Source: Loxodes magnus
Lineage: Eukaryota; Ciliophora; Karyorelictea; Loxodida; Loxodidae
Length of the DNA: 64,000 bases
Assembly (NCBI GenBank): GCA_946699065.1
Contig: CAMPDV010000088.1
Span: 124,001-188,000 of the forward strand
Reading direction: 5' to 3'
Below the pieces are notes generated by a model, which did no database searches, was not told the origin of the DNA, and worked only from the letters and a program-made list of their open reading frames with translations. This document shows, in pieces, positions 10,549 through 23,823 of this stretch (position 1 is its first letter; each line of letters begins with the position of its first letter). Both the position numbers and the translations under genes were made by a program.

Positions 10549-12849
10549 ATGGAACAAAATTCTAGCAAATAATGTGAAAATTGCTAATAAAGAAGTGGTG
10601 AAAAATAATAGCAAGAAATTGATGAATGCTAGTAGTGCTTGAATTAAAGAATTTAATCTGGAGAAATCTTAAATTGTAGCTAGTTCTAAAAAGGCAGCTA
10701 AGATGTTTTAGTACTTTAGAGAATTAATAATTAATAAGAACCTACCTAATTTTTATAAAAAAGTAGTTAAACTTCCTTATAAGCAAACTCCAGTGGATGA
10801 GCTAAATTAATTCAATATTTTGGGGATTATGATGACAAAAAATTATGTAAAATTTGCAATAAAAACTTCAAAGATCATAAGAAAAGTTTGAATCAAATCC
10901 CATAATTATAATAATAACTTTAAAACTTAAAAGAAAAACTTCAAGAACTTCAAGCTAACTATAGTTAGGAATATTTAAATAATCTAAATACTTTCATAAA
11001 CTTAAGAACAGACTAGTAAGTATGCTATATTCAATAAATACATAATTTTCTATAATCAGCAAATATTTCTCTCGATAAACACTATATTAAAGTAGAACCA
11101 AATACAGAGCCCCTTTAAAATATCTAATTATAAAATGAAAATTAGCATAAACCCTAAATATAAATCCTAGATTTCGAACTATAATAAAATTAGGATTTAT
11201 AAAATATAAGAAAAGAACATAACTAAATCAAACTGCAAGATATTACGTAAAACTCACACTAGCTAATGATAGAAAACACTAGTTGCTTTTAAAATTAGAG
11301 ATTTTGGTAAAACAATAATATTCTTAGTTAGATCTTCAAATTTCTTAATGAATGAGACATTTGCAAGCTGCAAAAGGTAAACTGATACTTAAGAAAATTT
11401 AGATACAAATTTAAGAGCTTTTTGATATGTAAATTTCTAGGAAGTGAGTTATGATATATCAAGAATAAATTAGAATGATCTCTCAAGCAAATTACCCACA
11501 GTGATGCAAAATGCTTGATTATAAATAATGAAGATTTGTCTCTAAAAGTAAGCTAGCAAATTTTAGAAGTAATCAATAGATTTATATAATCCAAAAGAGA
11601 TAAAACTATTTCTATCTTAAAAGATATTAGAATATGAAATTGGCCTATCGAAAAAGTTCCCTTACCTTAATTATGTCTTTGTAAGGGTTTAAAAAGAATA
11701 ATATTTGGCAATACTTAGCTATAAGACAAGGATTTGAGCTTTTTAAAAAAGATGAAATAACTGCAACACATCGAACTGACAAACTCTAATCAAGTAACTG
11801 GAAGTTTTCTGTAAGATTATTGCCTAAAATTACAAATCAAAATACTTAAAATAAAAGGTTATAATATTCAGTATCCCCTAGTAAGATGCTTTCTAGAGAA
11901 AAAAGGAATGCAAATAGAAGAAATTTAATTAGAGAATAATGCCTATTTAGAAGACTTCATTGATTTATGTCCAAATTTAAATAAGCAAGTTATTATTTAA
12001 AATGGTGTGCATTTTTAAGATTCAATATTAGCTAAACTTAAGCAGCGCGATATTTAGGATTTAAGAATCCATAATCAAAACTTTTCCAGCTAAGCCTTTG
12101 CTATTTTTTTAAACTACAAATTTTCTAAACTATAGGTGATTGAAATCTTATAGTGTCCTGCATTTAATGACAAGAGCCTCTAATTATTACTTTAGAACTC
12201 TCCTAGTTTGAAAACAATAAGCTTGGTGGATTTGTAACTTTCAAATGAAGCTCTGTAATAAATAGGGAAATTTGGACAGAATTATGAAGAAATTTTGATT
12301 GGATATATGAAGAACGTAAACTAAGAAACTTTAAATTTTATCTTTAATGGATGTAGAAATCTTTAGATCATAAGCTTGATGAAAATTTGCTAGCTTTAAA
12401 CTTAAACGCTAAGTATCATAAACTAAAACTGTCTGCAGCTTACTAAATTATATCTACGTGACATTAAGCTTGAAGGTTAGAATTGAATTGAGGAAATACT
12501 AAAAATAGAGAAATTAAAAGAATTAAACCTTATAAAGTGTGAATCTCTTACTGATCAATAAGTTATTTAAATAATTGAAAGTGGTAAAAGAATAAAATGC
12601 CTAGATTTAAGTGAAAACGAACAAATAACAGAATAAGCTTTTCCAATTTCAAACATTCAAGGCAAAGTTTATCCATTTTACTACATAATTAATGATTTAT
12701 TCCTTGAGAAAAATTCAAAAATAGGAGAATAGTGAGTACTAGATTTGAAAAAGAAATTCAAAAAAATATTTATCAGAAATGAATTTATCAAGCAATTTGG
12801 ATTGAACACCGAATCTAAATCAGTTGATTTTGAGTTGAATATTTTATGA
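10549..12849 (+). CDS. F-box/leucine-rich repeat protein with N-terminal Cys motifs
   Basis: A single uninterrupted frame of 766 codons from ATG 10549 to TGA 12847-12849. The N-terminus has paired cysteines (CENC, CQQC, then KLCKICNK near residue 105) that could bind zinc. A Gln-rich coiled coil follows. Around residues 265-300 ILSQIFKFLNEWDICKLQKV has the shape of an F-box. The remainder is a series of leucine-rich repeats of the AMN1/FBXL type, such as LQVIEILQCPAFNDKSLQLL and LKELNLIKCESLTDQQVIQI. F-box/LRR proteins are substrate receptors of SCF ubiquitin ligases; the target is unknown. In-frame TGA codes Trp at several sites, the last 38 codons before the stop. No intron is seen. Confidence 0.78.
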
Positions 12850-15791
12850 GCAACTAAAAATAATTATCATTCATATATCTAAATTAATTTTAATTTTCTT
12901 TTATAAGATTAATTGATAATACTCTTATATATTCTCAATTTAGTTTACATTTAAATAAATCTTTGCAAGCTAGTTAAAGATTTAAATTAATAGTTAGTAA
13001 ATTATATCAAAATATCTAAGAATTTTATCTAAATAACTTAGTTATTAAGACTTGCTCATTTATAACCAAAATAAACAAAATCAGTCCTTTAATAGTAATT
13101 TTTAGGAAAAAGTATTTAATGAAATTTTATTCCAAGTTAAGTCTAAAATATACTAAATTATTACAATTTCTTTAAATAAATTATTCAGCATAAATACACT
13201 TATTTCCTTTATTTCCATTACATTTCACTATAAATTTAGATGATCTAATGTAAATATGTGGTTTATCCATATACAATAATGTTTCATTTTGCATTTCTTT
13301 AATAATTTAGATGCAAAATTCCTTTTTAGAGTAAATAACTTACCTTTTACATAAATTAGAGTATTTTAAATCTTAAATGATATCTAAGTAATTTAAATAA
13401 ATATAATGGACTATATCTATTATACTTAGCTTTTTAAAATATAGCTACTCAACTATTCATTAATTTAATATTTTCTTCCTTTTATTTTAAACTTCTATAA
13501 AAAGCCTCAACTTAAGCTACTATTTCCTAGTATTTTAATTATAATTAGTTTAAATTAAATTTAATCTAATAACTATTTATATTTATAATTAAGCAACTTC
13601 AATAAGACATTTAAAGCATTCATATTCTAAGAGTATTTATTATTTATCTAGATTAATGTTAAATATGAAGGCAAGTAGTAGCTATAAAGGAATACCCTGT
13701 ATAAAATAAATCTAAATATTCACATTTAATTATAGAATTATTCTTATAATCCTTCAAATTATCAAACTATAAAGCTATTTATATCTTCGACTCTTTTTAC
13801 TAAAGCAATAGCACATAACAATTAACTAATCATTAAAGTTTCAGACTATTAAAAGTTTAACTAGTTAGTTTTAGTGCTTATCTTTTAATTTCATTTCTTT
13901 ATGTTTTTATTAATTTTATGGAATAATATATTTCATTTAGACATTTATTTAACTTATCATTATCTAATTCTTAAGAATGGAATAGACAAAAATTTTAATT
14001 TTATATATATGAAGGCTAATATTCAAGCAGTCAAAATTGATTAAATGTTGACAAAAGAAATGTAAAAGTATAAAAATAAATATAATTCTAGTGATAGAAG
14101 ATAAACACAAGCATTAATAAATAAAAATTACAATATTTTAGATATTCAGACAGATAAAATCATTGATATTTGTTATTTTCACAGAGATATACAGTTAATA
14201 AATTAAGCTAGGTAAACTAATATTCTATTAAATTATAATAGGATTATTTTAAAATATTAAATATATTATTTATCTATTTAATAGCTCACTTATTACCCTC
14301 TTTAAGGGGAAGTATGCTAATTAAGCATCCAGATTTATTGCCAAAGATTGAAATTAAAATGTATATAACTTTTCTATTTTCTGTTCTTAGTTATATCTTA
14401 GATAATATTTTACATAATAGATAAAAGCACTAGTTATTTTCTTAATACTAATTAAGGTACTTTGATTTAACCTTTATATTTCTATCTATTTAATGATCAT
14501 TTTTAAAGTTTAGGTAACTTTATTATTTCCATAACTTTGAGATCTTATAAAACAATATCAAGTTTTACTAGCCTCGATACTATTAAATCTTATGATTTTT
14601 AAACAATTAATAAAGTTAAAAAATCTAAAAAGTTTAAATGATATAAACCCTTAGAGCTTAAGGATAATAGCAAGCTTAGTATATAAATAAAAGTATTATT
14701 ACGAAATAGTTTATATATCATTATAACAATTTACACAGAAAGTCTAGAAATTCAAGCATTAAGTCATAATATAATTACTAATATTATCAACAAATCAATA
14801 TATTAAATCAAGCTTATCATATTCTTTCTAAGCTAAATATTAAATACAAATCATATTTGAATAATGATCTATTAAGATAAATAGCCTTGGTAACTTATAA
14901 AGAAATATAATAAAGGCATATTTTCAATTAAATTACTTGGGAATAGCTAAATAATAGTAATGATGCTTTATAATTTAATGTAGTTTACTTATTTATTAAC
15001 TCATTGAAATTACGTTTAGAATATAAAAGATTCTTAGAGGTTATAGTTAATAATTACCTGACTAGCAAAACATTGGTTATGAATACATTTTTATATATTA
15101 TGCTATTTCTTTTATTTAGATCATAAAGAATAAAATATTTTAGTAAATCAACCATCTCAGTAATTGAAATTAGCTTTTTCGCTAATTTAGCATGGGATTA
15201 TATCAGATACATGCTTAATGAAGTTTAATAGCATTTGCAAAACTATTGAGAATAATTGTTTTAGTTAACGTTAGTTAGAAAATTAATTTAACTCTAGGAA
15301 ATTTTAACAATTTAGCTTATAATTAAGTTTAATTGTTAGTTATTAGCCTTTAATCTTGTAATAAGCATTAAATTATCATAAATAAAACATATTAAATCTA
15401 AAATTACTATATTTATCTAACTTTTAGAGCTCTTGGCATTAAAATTTAGGATCTGTAAGATACTAATTTAATATATGACTAATATTTAACTAGGTATCTT
15501 GACTATTTAATGAGGAAAATTCACTGCTATAAATAAAGTTAAAAGAAAGTTACATTTTATTAATTTTGATAGATCTTTAGATAGCATACCTTATTTTAAA
15601 TCTTCATTTTGTAACTTGCAAGAGAAAATAAAAATCCGATAAAATGCTTATGATAATTAATGAGAAACTAAATAGAGAAAATGTTTAAACTAAAATGAGA
15701 TTCTTTAAAATAATTTCGTTAAAGTTTTATTTTCTTAGCTATTTTACTTTAAATAAGGATAATCTCTACTTTTATCTATTTTAAATATAAT
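12850..15791. other. Long AT-rich stretch, one weak candidate frame
   Basis: About 2.9 kb of low GC. A + frame from ATG 14009 runs to roughly 15480 and contains two hydrophobic segments (FYFLFLVISQIIFYIID is one) and a few charged stretches. Its Asp/Glu content is close to random, so I do not call it. No RNA gene or repeat was recognised on either strand. Confidence 0.4.
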
Positions 15792-16691
15792 ATGGGTAAT
15801 TAAAATGCTACACCTACTCAAATCTCAGTAGATCAAATCCAGTAAGAGGAAGAATTACTCAGCGAAAATTCAATTGTGGTGGCACACACCACTTTTGAAG
15901 GAACTTTCCTTTAAAGATACTAGATTATCAGCATAGCTGCAGAAATACTTTCAAACATGTTTTAGTAGTTTTAGAACTGCGAAATCACACGGAATAGTAA
16001 GCTTTTCTTCGAGAAGAACTTTTAAAGAAATGTTTGGAAAACTACTTATCTCTAAAGTGGATTTTCCACTCCCTCTTTTATTTATAAATAAAAGAAATGA
16101 AATTGAGGTGATCAGCACTTGCCAAATTAAGACTAACTAGAAGAATTCCTTGAAAACTTTTATGATTATCTTTAATTGGAATCAGAATGTCTTATTTTAA
16201 TGATTGTATACCTCGAAAGAATTTTATAGATGGGAAACATAGTTATTTGCGCGGAAAACTGGAAGCCTCTAGTTGTAGCTGCTAGTCTTCTAGCGTGTAA
16301 AATACACGAAGATTATAGCACATTTAATGTTGAGTTCAAATCATTTTTCCCTGAATACTCGATTAAGTCCGTGAACAGAATGGAATTTCTTTTTACAAAT
16401 CTTATTGACTTTTAACTTTATGTTAGTAGGTAAACATTTTCTGAGTACTGATAAAGATTTTTATCTAAAGTGCAGAAAGAAGAAGATTTAGATGATTTCG
16501 CAGAATTTAAAACTATCAGTTCTGAAGATCTGAATACTTTTCGAAAACATTATGATCAGAATACTCCTGAGAAATAATAAAATTAGATTTCGGAAGAAAG
16601 GAGTAAGAAATTTAACTCTGAAGAGGGCTTAGAAAGAATAAGAACTCTTAGTATAAACAGCTTGAAGGGAGCTGAATACAATCTCTTTTGA
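15792..16691 (+). CDS. Cyclin Y-like protein
   Basis: 299 codons, single exon, ATG 15792 to TGA 16689-16691. The cyclin box spans roughly residues 110-215: ECLILMIVYLERILQMGNI, ENWKPLVVAASLLACKIHED, then FFPEYSIKSVNRMEFLFTNL and FQLYVSRQTFSEYW. These match the cyclin Y pattern of VYLERLL, NW(K/R)..V.GALLLASKV..D and the FP.....MN..E..FL..L segment. It begins MGN, an N-myristoylation signal as in animal cyclin Y, which tethers its CDK14/16-type partner to the plasma membrane. CDK activation at the membrane is inferred from the family. Internal TGA codes Trp (KKWNWGDQ, SEYW). The C-terminal tail is acidic and Ser-rich. Confidence 0.85.
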
Positions 16692-18486
16692 TAATAGAAA
16701 TGACTTTAACTTAGTTAATTAAATCACTTTATAATTCCCTTATATTATATATCTAATCAATCTCTATGCATTCATAACTATTAAAATTACAGTGGAAAAA
16801 CTGCAATTCATATCAAACGCTTATGACTTTGATATGCTGCAATTTCAACACTTAGACCAAAATTAATTTTTGAATACTCTTATTGATTTATTTGTTTAGT
16901 ATGAGAAATATAGCTTAAACATGAGATATTTTAATTTCAGCCTTGAGAGAAAAGAAGAGTTTTAAATAAAATAAATAGTAAGCTTTAATTTAATGAAGGA
17001 ATCCTAGTAGATACTAATAATATTTGTAGCAATCACCTACTTTAAACAATTAATGATATATTAATTAAGTGCTTGATGAAGTACATCTATATTTAACTTA
17101 AAATGCTCCATTATATCTCTTTATCTAAACTTATTTAACTATAGCTTTAATTTAACAATCTTTGATATTAGTAATATTTTAACTTTAGCAATGATTAAGT
17201 TCATTTCTATAATTAAGCCAGATAACAGATTATAATTTAGCTAATAAGCCTACAAAATAATCAGTTTAGAGGGATTAATTTAAATTAATGAGCTTATTTA
17301 TAATAGCAAATCAAGCATAAGAGGGTTTAGCCTGCTAAGAGCTTTTAATTAACTATTAATTTATAAACTAAGAATAAAAGAAAACTAAATAGTAGCAACT
17401 TAAATATTCAATTACTATCTTAGTGCTTCCTATATTTATTCACATTTCTACCCTTAATTAGTTTTTTATAAATAAATTATAATATAATAATTTCAGCCAA
17501 ATTCACAATTAGAGTATCCAAAATAAAGGAGATAAAATTATTTATTATTAAGTATCTATACACATAATTAAAGCAAAGCATACTTGTTGTATTTTAATTA
17601 GTTAAGCAAACATAATGACTTAATAAATCTAATTATAGCATAAGTAAACTTAAGATTTTCCACTTTATTTTTATAATTTTATATTTATTAGATATATAAG
17701 CAGTTAGTCAACTGCTTATAACTAAAAATAATAGTAGTTATAATAGAAGTGATCTTTTAGTCTGCTTGATAAGCTTTCAAATATTATTTTAATTAGTAGT
17801 AACAGGAATAAAAATACATAAAAGATGCAAAATGTAATTTGGTAACAATTATAAGTGAAAGCTATATAATAATATATTTCTTAAGATGCTTCTATAAAGT
17901 ATATGCTCTTATATTCGTTTATTTATAGCTACTTCAAAAGTTTCTTTATTATTTAAATCTGTTTAAATTTAGCTATGCATTGTGTTTAGTTTATCTAATA
18001 TTAACTCATCAGTATTGTTGAGTTTAGTTATTAAATCATTATTAGAGAAAGGATTGCTTCATAGCTATTAATAATTAAAGATAGATAATTTAAAGCATAA
18101 TTTTACCAGTTTAACCATAAAAATTTATTTCTACTCTTTTCCTGTTTAAGCTACATTATTAAAGCTTTGGATTAAGGCTATCAAGATTATGATCTGTAAG
18201 GCTAAATAAATAAAAAATGATAAAAGTTTACTAAATAAAGTCCCATTATAACTCTAAATAAACTAGGTAATTTATATATAAAGCATTAGTATAAGAATCT
18301 ATTTTAAATTGACTAAATTGCTATACTATATTTAGTTTCGTTGCATTTTAGTTAGATAAATTTATAGAAAGAAATCTAAGCAAATTTAAGAAGATATTAA
18401 GAAATTAGCCTTTAGTATATTAGCATTAGATAATTTAGAATATAGCAATACTTTAATAAATGTTGTATGCTTTAAGTAAAAATAAA
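16692..18486. other. AT-rich stretch with a weak + strand coding signal
   Basis: One + frame from about 16790 to 17780 is better composed than the others (VEKLQFISNAYDFDMLQF; NLTIFDISNILTLAMIKF; KIISLEGLIQINELIYNSK) and would be a helical or membrane protein. The start is not clear, and the stop could be TGA near 17780. The first-position G excess is small, so I leave it as a note rather than a gene. Confidence 0.35.
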
Positions 18487-19557
18487 ATGAATGGAGGATT
18501 TAAAAAAAATTCCAAAGTATAAATATTGAATAAACTGAATTTAAGGAAAGAGAAAGATAAAAATCAGATTTCTTTGATTTCGTAGTAGAAGCAAATTTAA
18601 CAAAACAAAGAGCAATTTTTTTTTAATTTACGAAACTAAAACTCTAGTTACTAATTGCTACCCTAATTTAAAAGTAACAAGTTGGTTGGTGATATACCTT
18701 AAAGAACTGCGCAGCTAAGATAAGTTCCGAAACCATTAAAACTATATTAATTCAAAAATCAATAGGTTGGAGCTAGCTATATATAGGATTAGCATTCAAA
18801 ACATAAGAAAACAGGAGGACATAAAAGATAAATTTCTAACTTTTATTCGAAGGTTTCTAAATAAAGCTTTATGAACAAGTCATTTTAAGGATTAAATTCA
18901 GTTAAAAACAAGACTAAGAAAACTCTAACTTTGTAAAATTTGGGAATGTACTAAAAAAGAATAATACTAGAGAAATTAGCTTGACCAATTATTTAAAATA
19001 AGTAAAATTACCCTTAGGTTACTACAATAGGAAAAGAGCTTTTCATAGAAGGAGATTTAAATATCCAAACTGCAACTCTTAATAAAAAGTTAGTTAAAGA
19101 GAAATCATAATACTTTTACAAGAAATTGATGTCTCAAGAAATTACTCTAAACTCTTATGACAAAAAAGTACCTAAAATAAAAATTTAAGATCTTGAAATG
19201 AGCCAGAAAAACGAAAATCAAAGACCTGCTTCTATTTAAGATTTTGATTACTAAATAAAAGAAAAAGTCAAGAAAAATGATTCCTAATAAAATTTCTTAA
19301 GCAAATCCTATAATAAAGACTCAAAATTTTCAACTATTCTAATTTAGAATCCACTACAGTAGTTTAGTATGTAGAAAACCCCTTATTAATTAAATCCTAT
19401 TAATAAATCTGCTAATTCTTCTATCGAGATAGAGCCTTTTTAGTAAAGTATAGACTCCTTTGAAGATTTGTTTTTAGATTAGAATAATCATACAAAATTG
19501 GAAATACATGGATTTGGAAGGTTAAAGAGAGACATAAATAATTTAAATAAGTTTTGA
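18487..19557 (+). CDS. Hypothetical Ser/Asn/Lys-rich protein
   Basis: A 356-codon single frame from ATG 18487 to TGA 19555-19557. Composition is basic and polar (MNGGFKKNSKVQILNKLNLR at the start, HKKTGGHKRQISNFYSKVSK near residue 110), and the protein turns acidic near the C-terminus (SSIEIEPFQQSIDSFEDLF) before KRDINNLNKF. There is one internal TGA (EKLAWP). No domain, signal peptide or TM segment is evident; it looks like an intrinsically disordered scaffold or regulatory protein. GC is clearly higher than its flanks, and flanking sequence becomes AT-rich immediately after the TGA, which supports the limits. Confidence 0.6.
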
Positions 19558-20237
19558 ATCATGATATAGGAATTTCTTTATAAATATAAAATAATTTAGC
19601 TTTATTTCAAGTAGTAATAGTTATATGTCTAAGAACAATAAACTTAACTTGCTTATATCTAAGATTCAGTCAGTTGTATATTATATTTAGCTAGCATATC
19701 AGTTTAATATTTTTAATGTAATTTCATAATTTATATGGAACTATGCTTTATATTTTTATAGGATTATGTTTGTTTTAGATTTTTCTTTTTTTGATTAATA
19801 TTTATAAGGCATAATTAAATGCTTAAAGTTGAATGTCATATCAAAAGAATTTTTTTTCAAATCTAACTTTAGGATGAATTTACTTCACATACTTGCCTGC
19901 AATTCCTATTAATAGCTATCTTTATTTTTTATTATTACTATTTATATTTCAAAGATTTAGATTAAGTTTGCTCCTCTCATTTTTCAAAAAATTCAAATTT
20001 TAAGATTTCTAAGTATAACTTTGACAAACTATCTTATGAAAGGTATTAAATTCTTCAACTTATTTTTTACATTCTAACTATGACAACACTTAAAACACTT
20101 TTTAGGAGCAATAAATTCCATATTAGAAAAAATCCTTTTAATGATTTTTCTAAATTATTTGCAAATGATAATCTAATAAAATAAACTTTCTACTTTAAAT
20201 TTAAAATATTTGATAAATTAAAGAATTTTAAAGTAAA
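19558..20237. other. AT-rich spacer
   Basis: Nothing recognised on either strand. Confidence 0.45.
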
Positions 20238-21107
20238 ATGCTAAAATAGAAATATTTCTCAGTTTTTATTATTTAAGATATAAAACATTTTTAAATTCTA
20301 TATTTGCGTTGTTATGTAGCAGTGGATGGTATTAATATAAATTATGAGATTATTTATAAAATAAATACTGAGTAAATATAAGATTATAGAAGTCGTTTTA
20401 AAGAATTAGCAAATAATAAGGAAAAAATTTAAGAGCAAAGAGTTTTAACTAACTTAAATAAGATTTGTTTAATAGAGGAGTAGTTATAATATCAAATTAA
20501 ATTTAGGAAACAATTATTATTATCTTCATTTAAAGGAAGAATTTCTGAGTTATATACAAAAAATAATTTTTGCTTAAAGTTATTTTATTTTATTTAAACT
20601 CATTCTTTAGATAATTCTATCAACGAAAATACTGTTTTCATTTATACAGCACTAAAGGTTAAGAAAATTAGCAATACTTCCATTTCAAAGGCAATATAAG
20701 GAAGATTAAATAATCTTATAATAGTCACTAGATAAAATGGGAAATACAAAGGGGATATATTTAAAAAATATAAATTAAGTAAATGAGCTATCTCTAGTTA
20801 TAATTTACCTAATAAAATCTAAGCTTCATAATTTATAATAATTTCTCTTTATCATTTTAGTAATTTAATAAACTAAATTAAATCTGGCAGCAAAAATATA
20901 TAATATATCCTTAAAAAATAAAAAGAAAATAAATAAAATTCTAGTTATAACTTAAGTTTCTAATTAATTATAAATAATAGTAAAATATACATATTCAATT
21001 AAAATTATTTATTAGCTTTCAATTGTTTACTACAATAGTTTATACTAAACCTTCAGCAGGTATTATGTAATTTAGTTTTTGCATTTATCAATAATTTTTA
21101 AGTTTGA
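20238..21107 (+). CDS. Hypothetical protein, low confidence
   Basis: One frame from ATG 20238 to TGA 21105-21107 (289 codons). It is favoured because the first 200 residues have Asp/Glu/Gly/Ala/Val codons above the background, for example YVAVDGININYEIIYKINTE, YRSRFKELANNKEKIQEQR and TRQNGKYKGDIFKKYKLSKW, with Trp as TGA. The last 90 residues are Asn/Ile/Leu-rich and less convincing. No family or TM segment stands out. An internal intron cannot be excluded. Confidence 0.4.
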
Positions 21108-23823
21108 AATTTAGATAATTTAAAAAAGCTAAAATAATTTAATATTTTAATAAATTAAAAGATTTAAATAGCAAAAGGTTTACTTCTAAAGTGTAGCAAA
21201 ACTCTTAATAAATAGTTGGAAGATTTATAGTTAATTATTGCGGAAAATATAATTCTACAATATCCTCCATATGCTTTAGATTTTAAGTTAAAATCTTAAA
21301 TATTATATAACTTTAAAATATATTTAATATTATTTAGAATTTTGTTCAATCAAATCCTTAATTCTTTTTATTAGACATAAAGATATTATAAACAAAGAAT
21401 TATATCGCTTATTTATCATTTCTCTTTAAATAATGAATTGCTATATTTAAACTTTAAACTCAAGCTTTAATTGCATTAAAAATATATAAGAAAATTCTAA
21501 ATTTAAACTTATTAAATATAATTTTTTAAGAGTTGTATATTAAATAAAACTTATATAAATAAGCAAGGAAATTCGGATAATTTTAATATTTTATTGGTCT
21601 CTTAGGCTTTGAAAGAACTTTCGAATATAGATTTTAGATGTAATTTTTAAAATAATGAGTATTCAATTTGTAATGAGATAAATATTATTGGAATGATTTT
21701 ATCTGCTTGATAAGGTTTAAGAATGCTCATATTTAATTTAAATAATTTATATTCACTTAGGAGACTATTATTCTTTTCAGAATCTTCTCTTATCTCTTTT
21801 ATTTATTCAGTTTTAATGAATTACGAAACATTTTTCTTAATTATCTCTAATACTTATTTTAGTTCAAGTTTACTTAAATTTAAAATTCTTTTTCTTAAAA
21901 TTTTAAAATAAATATGGAAATAGTAATGCAAAGCCTGTATAAATTTCATCTTATTTTTATATAGCATATATTTCGTATATTTCATATATTTCATTTTTCT
22001 GATTTTTTTATTTCCATTTAGATTAACTACTTTTTCCTTTTTATTTTGTAGTTGTCAATTTTCGTTCCTTTAGAACTAAAAAAGTATTTTCTTTGCTTTG
22101 CTATTTATAATTAATCTTAAAAATAAATTTTCTTTGCTTAGATATTTATAGATTTGTATTTAATATCTTAATAAATTCTGATTCATATTATTTTTTTCAT
22201 TTTATATAGATATTAACTCTAAGCTTTTGATAATTTAGTAAAAGAAATACTTAAATTAATGTGAAAAGTTTTTGAATTAGAAATTTAGAATTATCAAATT
22301 TGAATCTTATGAAGTATATTCCTATTTTTGTATATTTTTATATGTCATATCCTATACTATCCTATCCTATCCTATCCTATCCTAGAGTGCTTTAAAGCAT
22401 ATTTAGAATCATTAGTGTAGTTGTTATTTTACTTCCTAATATTATATTTATTCTTTTACTTAATTATAGAACAAAAAGGAAATTGCAAGATTTAATTAAA
22501 ACTCAGGAAATTAAAAATATTTACTAGCTAAAATCAAATTATTTCTTGCATACCACACATATTAAGCTTAAACAAGTTTAAGAGATATAAAGGAAGATAT
22601 TTAATATGAAGAGAAAATACCAAAATATGGTAGAATATCAGGTATTATGATCTAAAATACATAAACTCATTTTCTTTTAATCTCTCAATTTTATATGCGA
22701 AAAATACTTGATATCCTTCTTTTTTTAATTATATATATGAAATATTATAAAACTAATATGCTTATTAAAGAAAATAATTTGGATTTAAGTTATTTAAAAA
22801 TATTCGGATATTATAAAAAATTTCTAATTCAGCGAGGTTAATTGTTTATTAATTATAAACTAGATTATTTACGAATGATCTACCTACTTAATATCATTTA
22901 TTATTTATTTAATATATCAAGTAATAGAATAACGAGATAGCTTTAGTAGTAAATTACTTAAAATGCAGAATCTACTCTAATATTTCTGTCTTAAAATAAC
23001 TAAGAATTTTTTATTCCATCTAATATTTATTTAATTTTTCTTAGAAATAATAAATAAATAAATAAAAATAGAAATTAAATATATAATTATAAGTTCTTTC
23101 TCTTAACTATTTTAAATTATTTTCAAGATAAACTTAAAATAATTAAGTTAGTTAATTATCTTGCTTATATAATCGTTATTTTTCCTACTATAGATATTTT
23201 AATAGTATCATCTAAATATTATAAAACTTAATTGTTTATTCTGATCTCTTTAATTGTCATTTTAGCTAGTGAAATTAAATACAGAACTATGTTTTCTTTA
23301 GAATCTTACAAATTTGCATTGCTTACATTATAGAAGTCTTAAATTAACTTAATTTAAAAGATTTATTTATTTAGATATTTTAAAAAAAGTTAAATTGCAT
23401 AATTTAATATTTTAGAGAATAATATTTTTCATTGCTTATTTCATATAACTCTGTAGATGATTCTCTGAAGAATTATTATAGTAGTAGATTCCTTTCTCAG
23501 CAGGTTATTGTTCTATGTATTATTATTTAAATTAATAGCTATCTGGTATATCATAGCAAATTAGGGACATATTTATTTAATTTAAAAATCTCTTTTATAT
23601 ACTTGATCATTTTATATTTTATTAGTTTAATGTTTTAACTATATCTAAAAAATAAAGACTAAAATCACTTCTTTAAGCAAATTTTAAACTTTATATCTTT
23701 CTTCCTTTTATGAAAAATGTAGTACTAGTTGTTTGGTTATTAAGGAATATGAATATAAAGAATAAATTTGAAGCATTTTAATTTTAAATCATAATCAAGT
23801 ATCTTTTATTATTACCGTTATAA
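21108..23823. other. Long AT-rich stretch with a pentanucleotide repeat
   Basis: No gene recognised in about 2.7 kb. A short (CCTAT)n tract lies at 22351-22384, and imperfect TATTTC/TATATTTCA repeats near 21965-21995. The last several hundred bases are the upstream region of the ABCA gene. Confidence 0.45.
22351..22384. repeat. (CCTAT)n microsatellite
   Basis: About seven tandem pentamers, one with A for the first C and the last ending TAG. It is not a known ciliate telomere unit and sits inside intergenic DNA. Confidence 0.9.

Noticed and set aside
14009..15480. Possible + strand membrane protein
   Set aside because: Acidic and glycine codons are at the level expected from AT-rich DNA; no motif or conserved family supports it.
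16230..16415. Separate 61-residue gene MGNIVICAENWKP
   Set aside because: It is the middle of the cyclin box; the upstream frame is continuous once TAG is read as Gln.
22351..22384. (CCTAT)n as an internal telomere tract
   Set aside because: Ciliate telomeres known to me are C4A2, C4A3 or C4A4 types. The tract is short, imperfect and intergenic.
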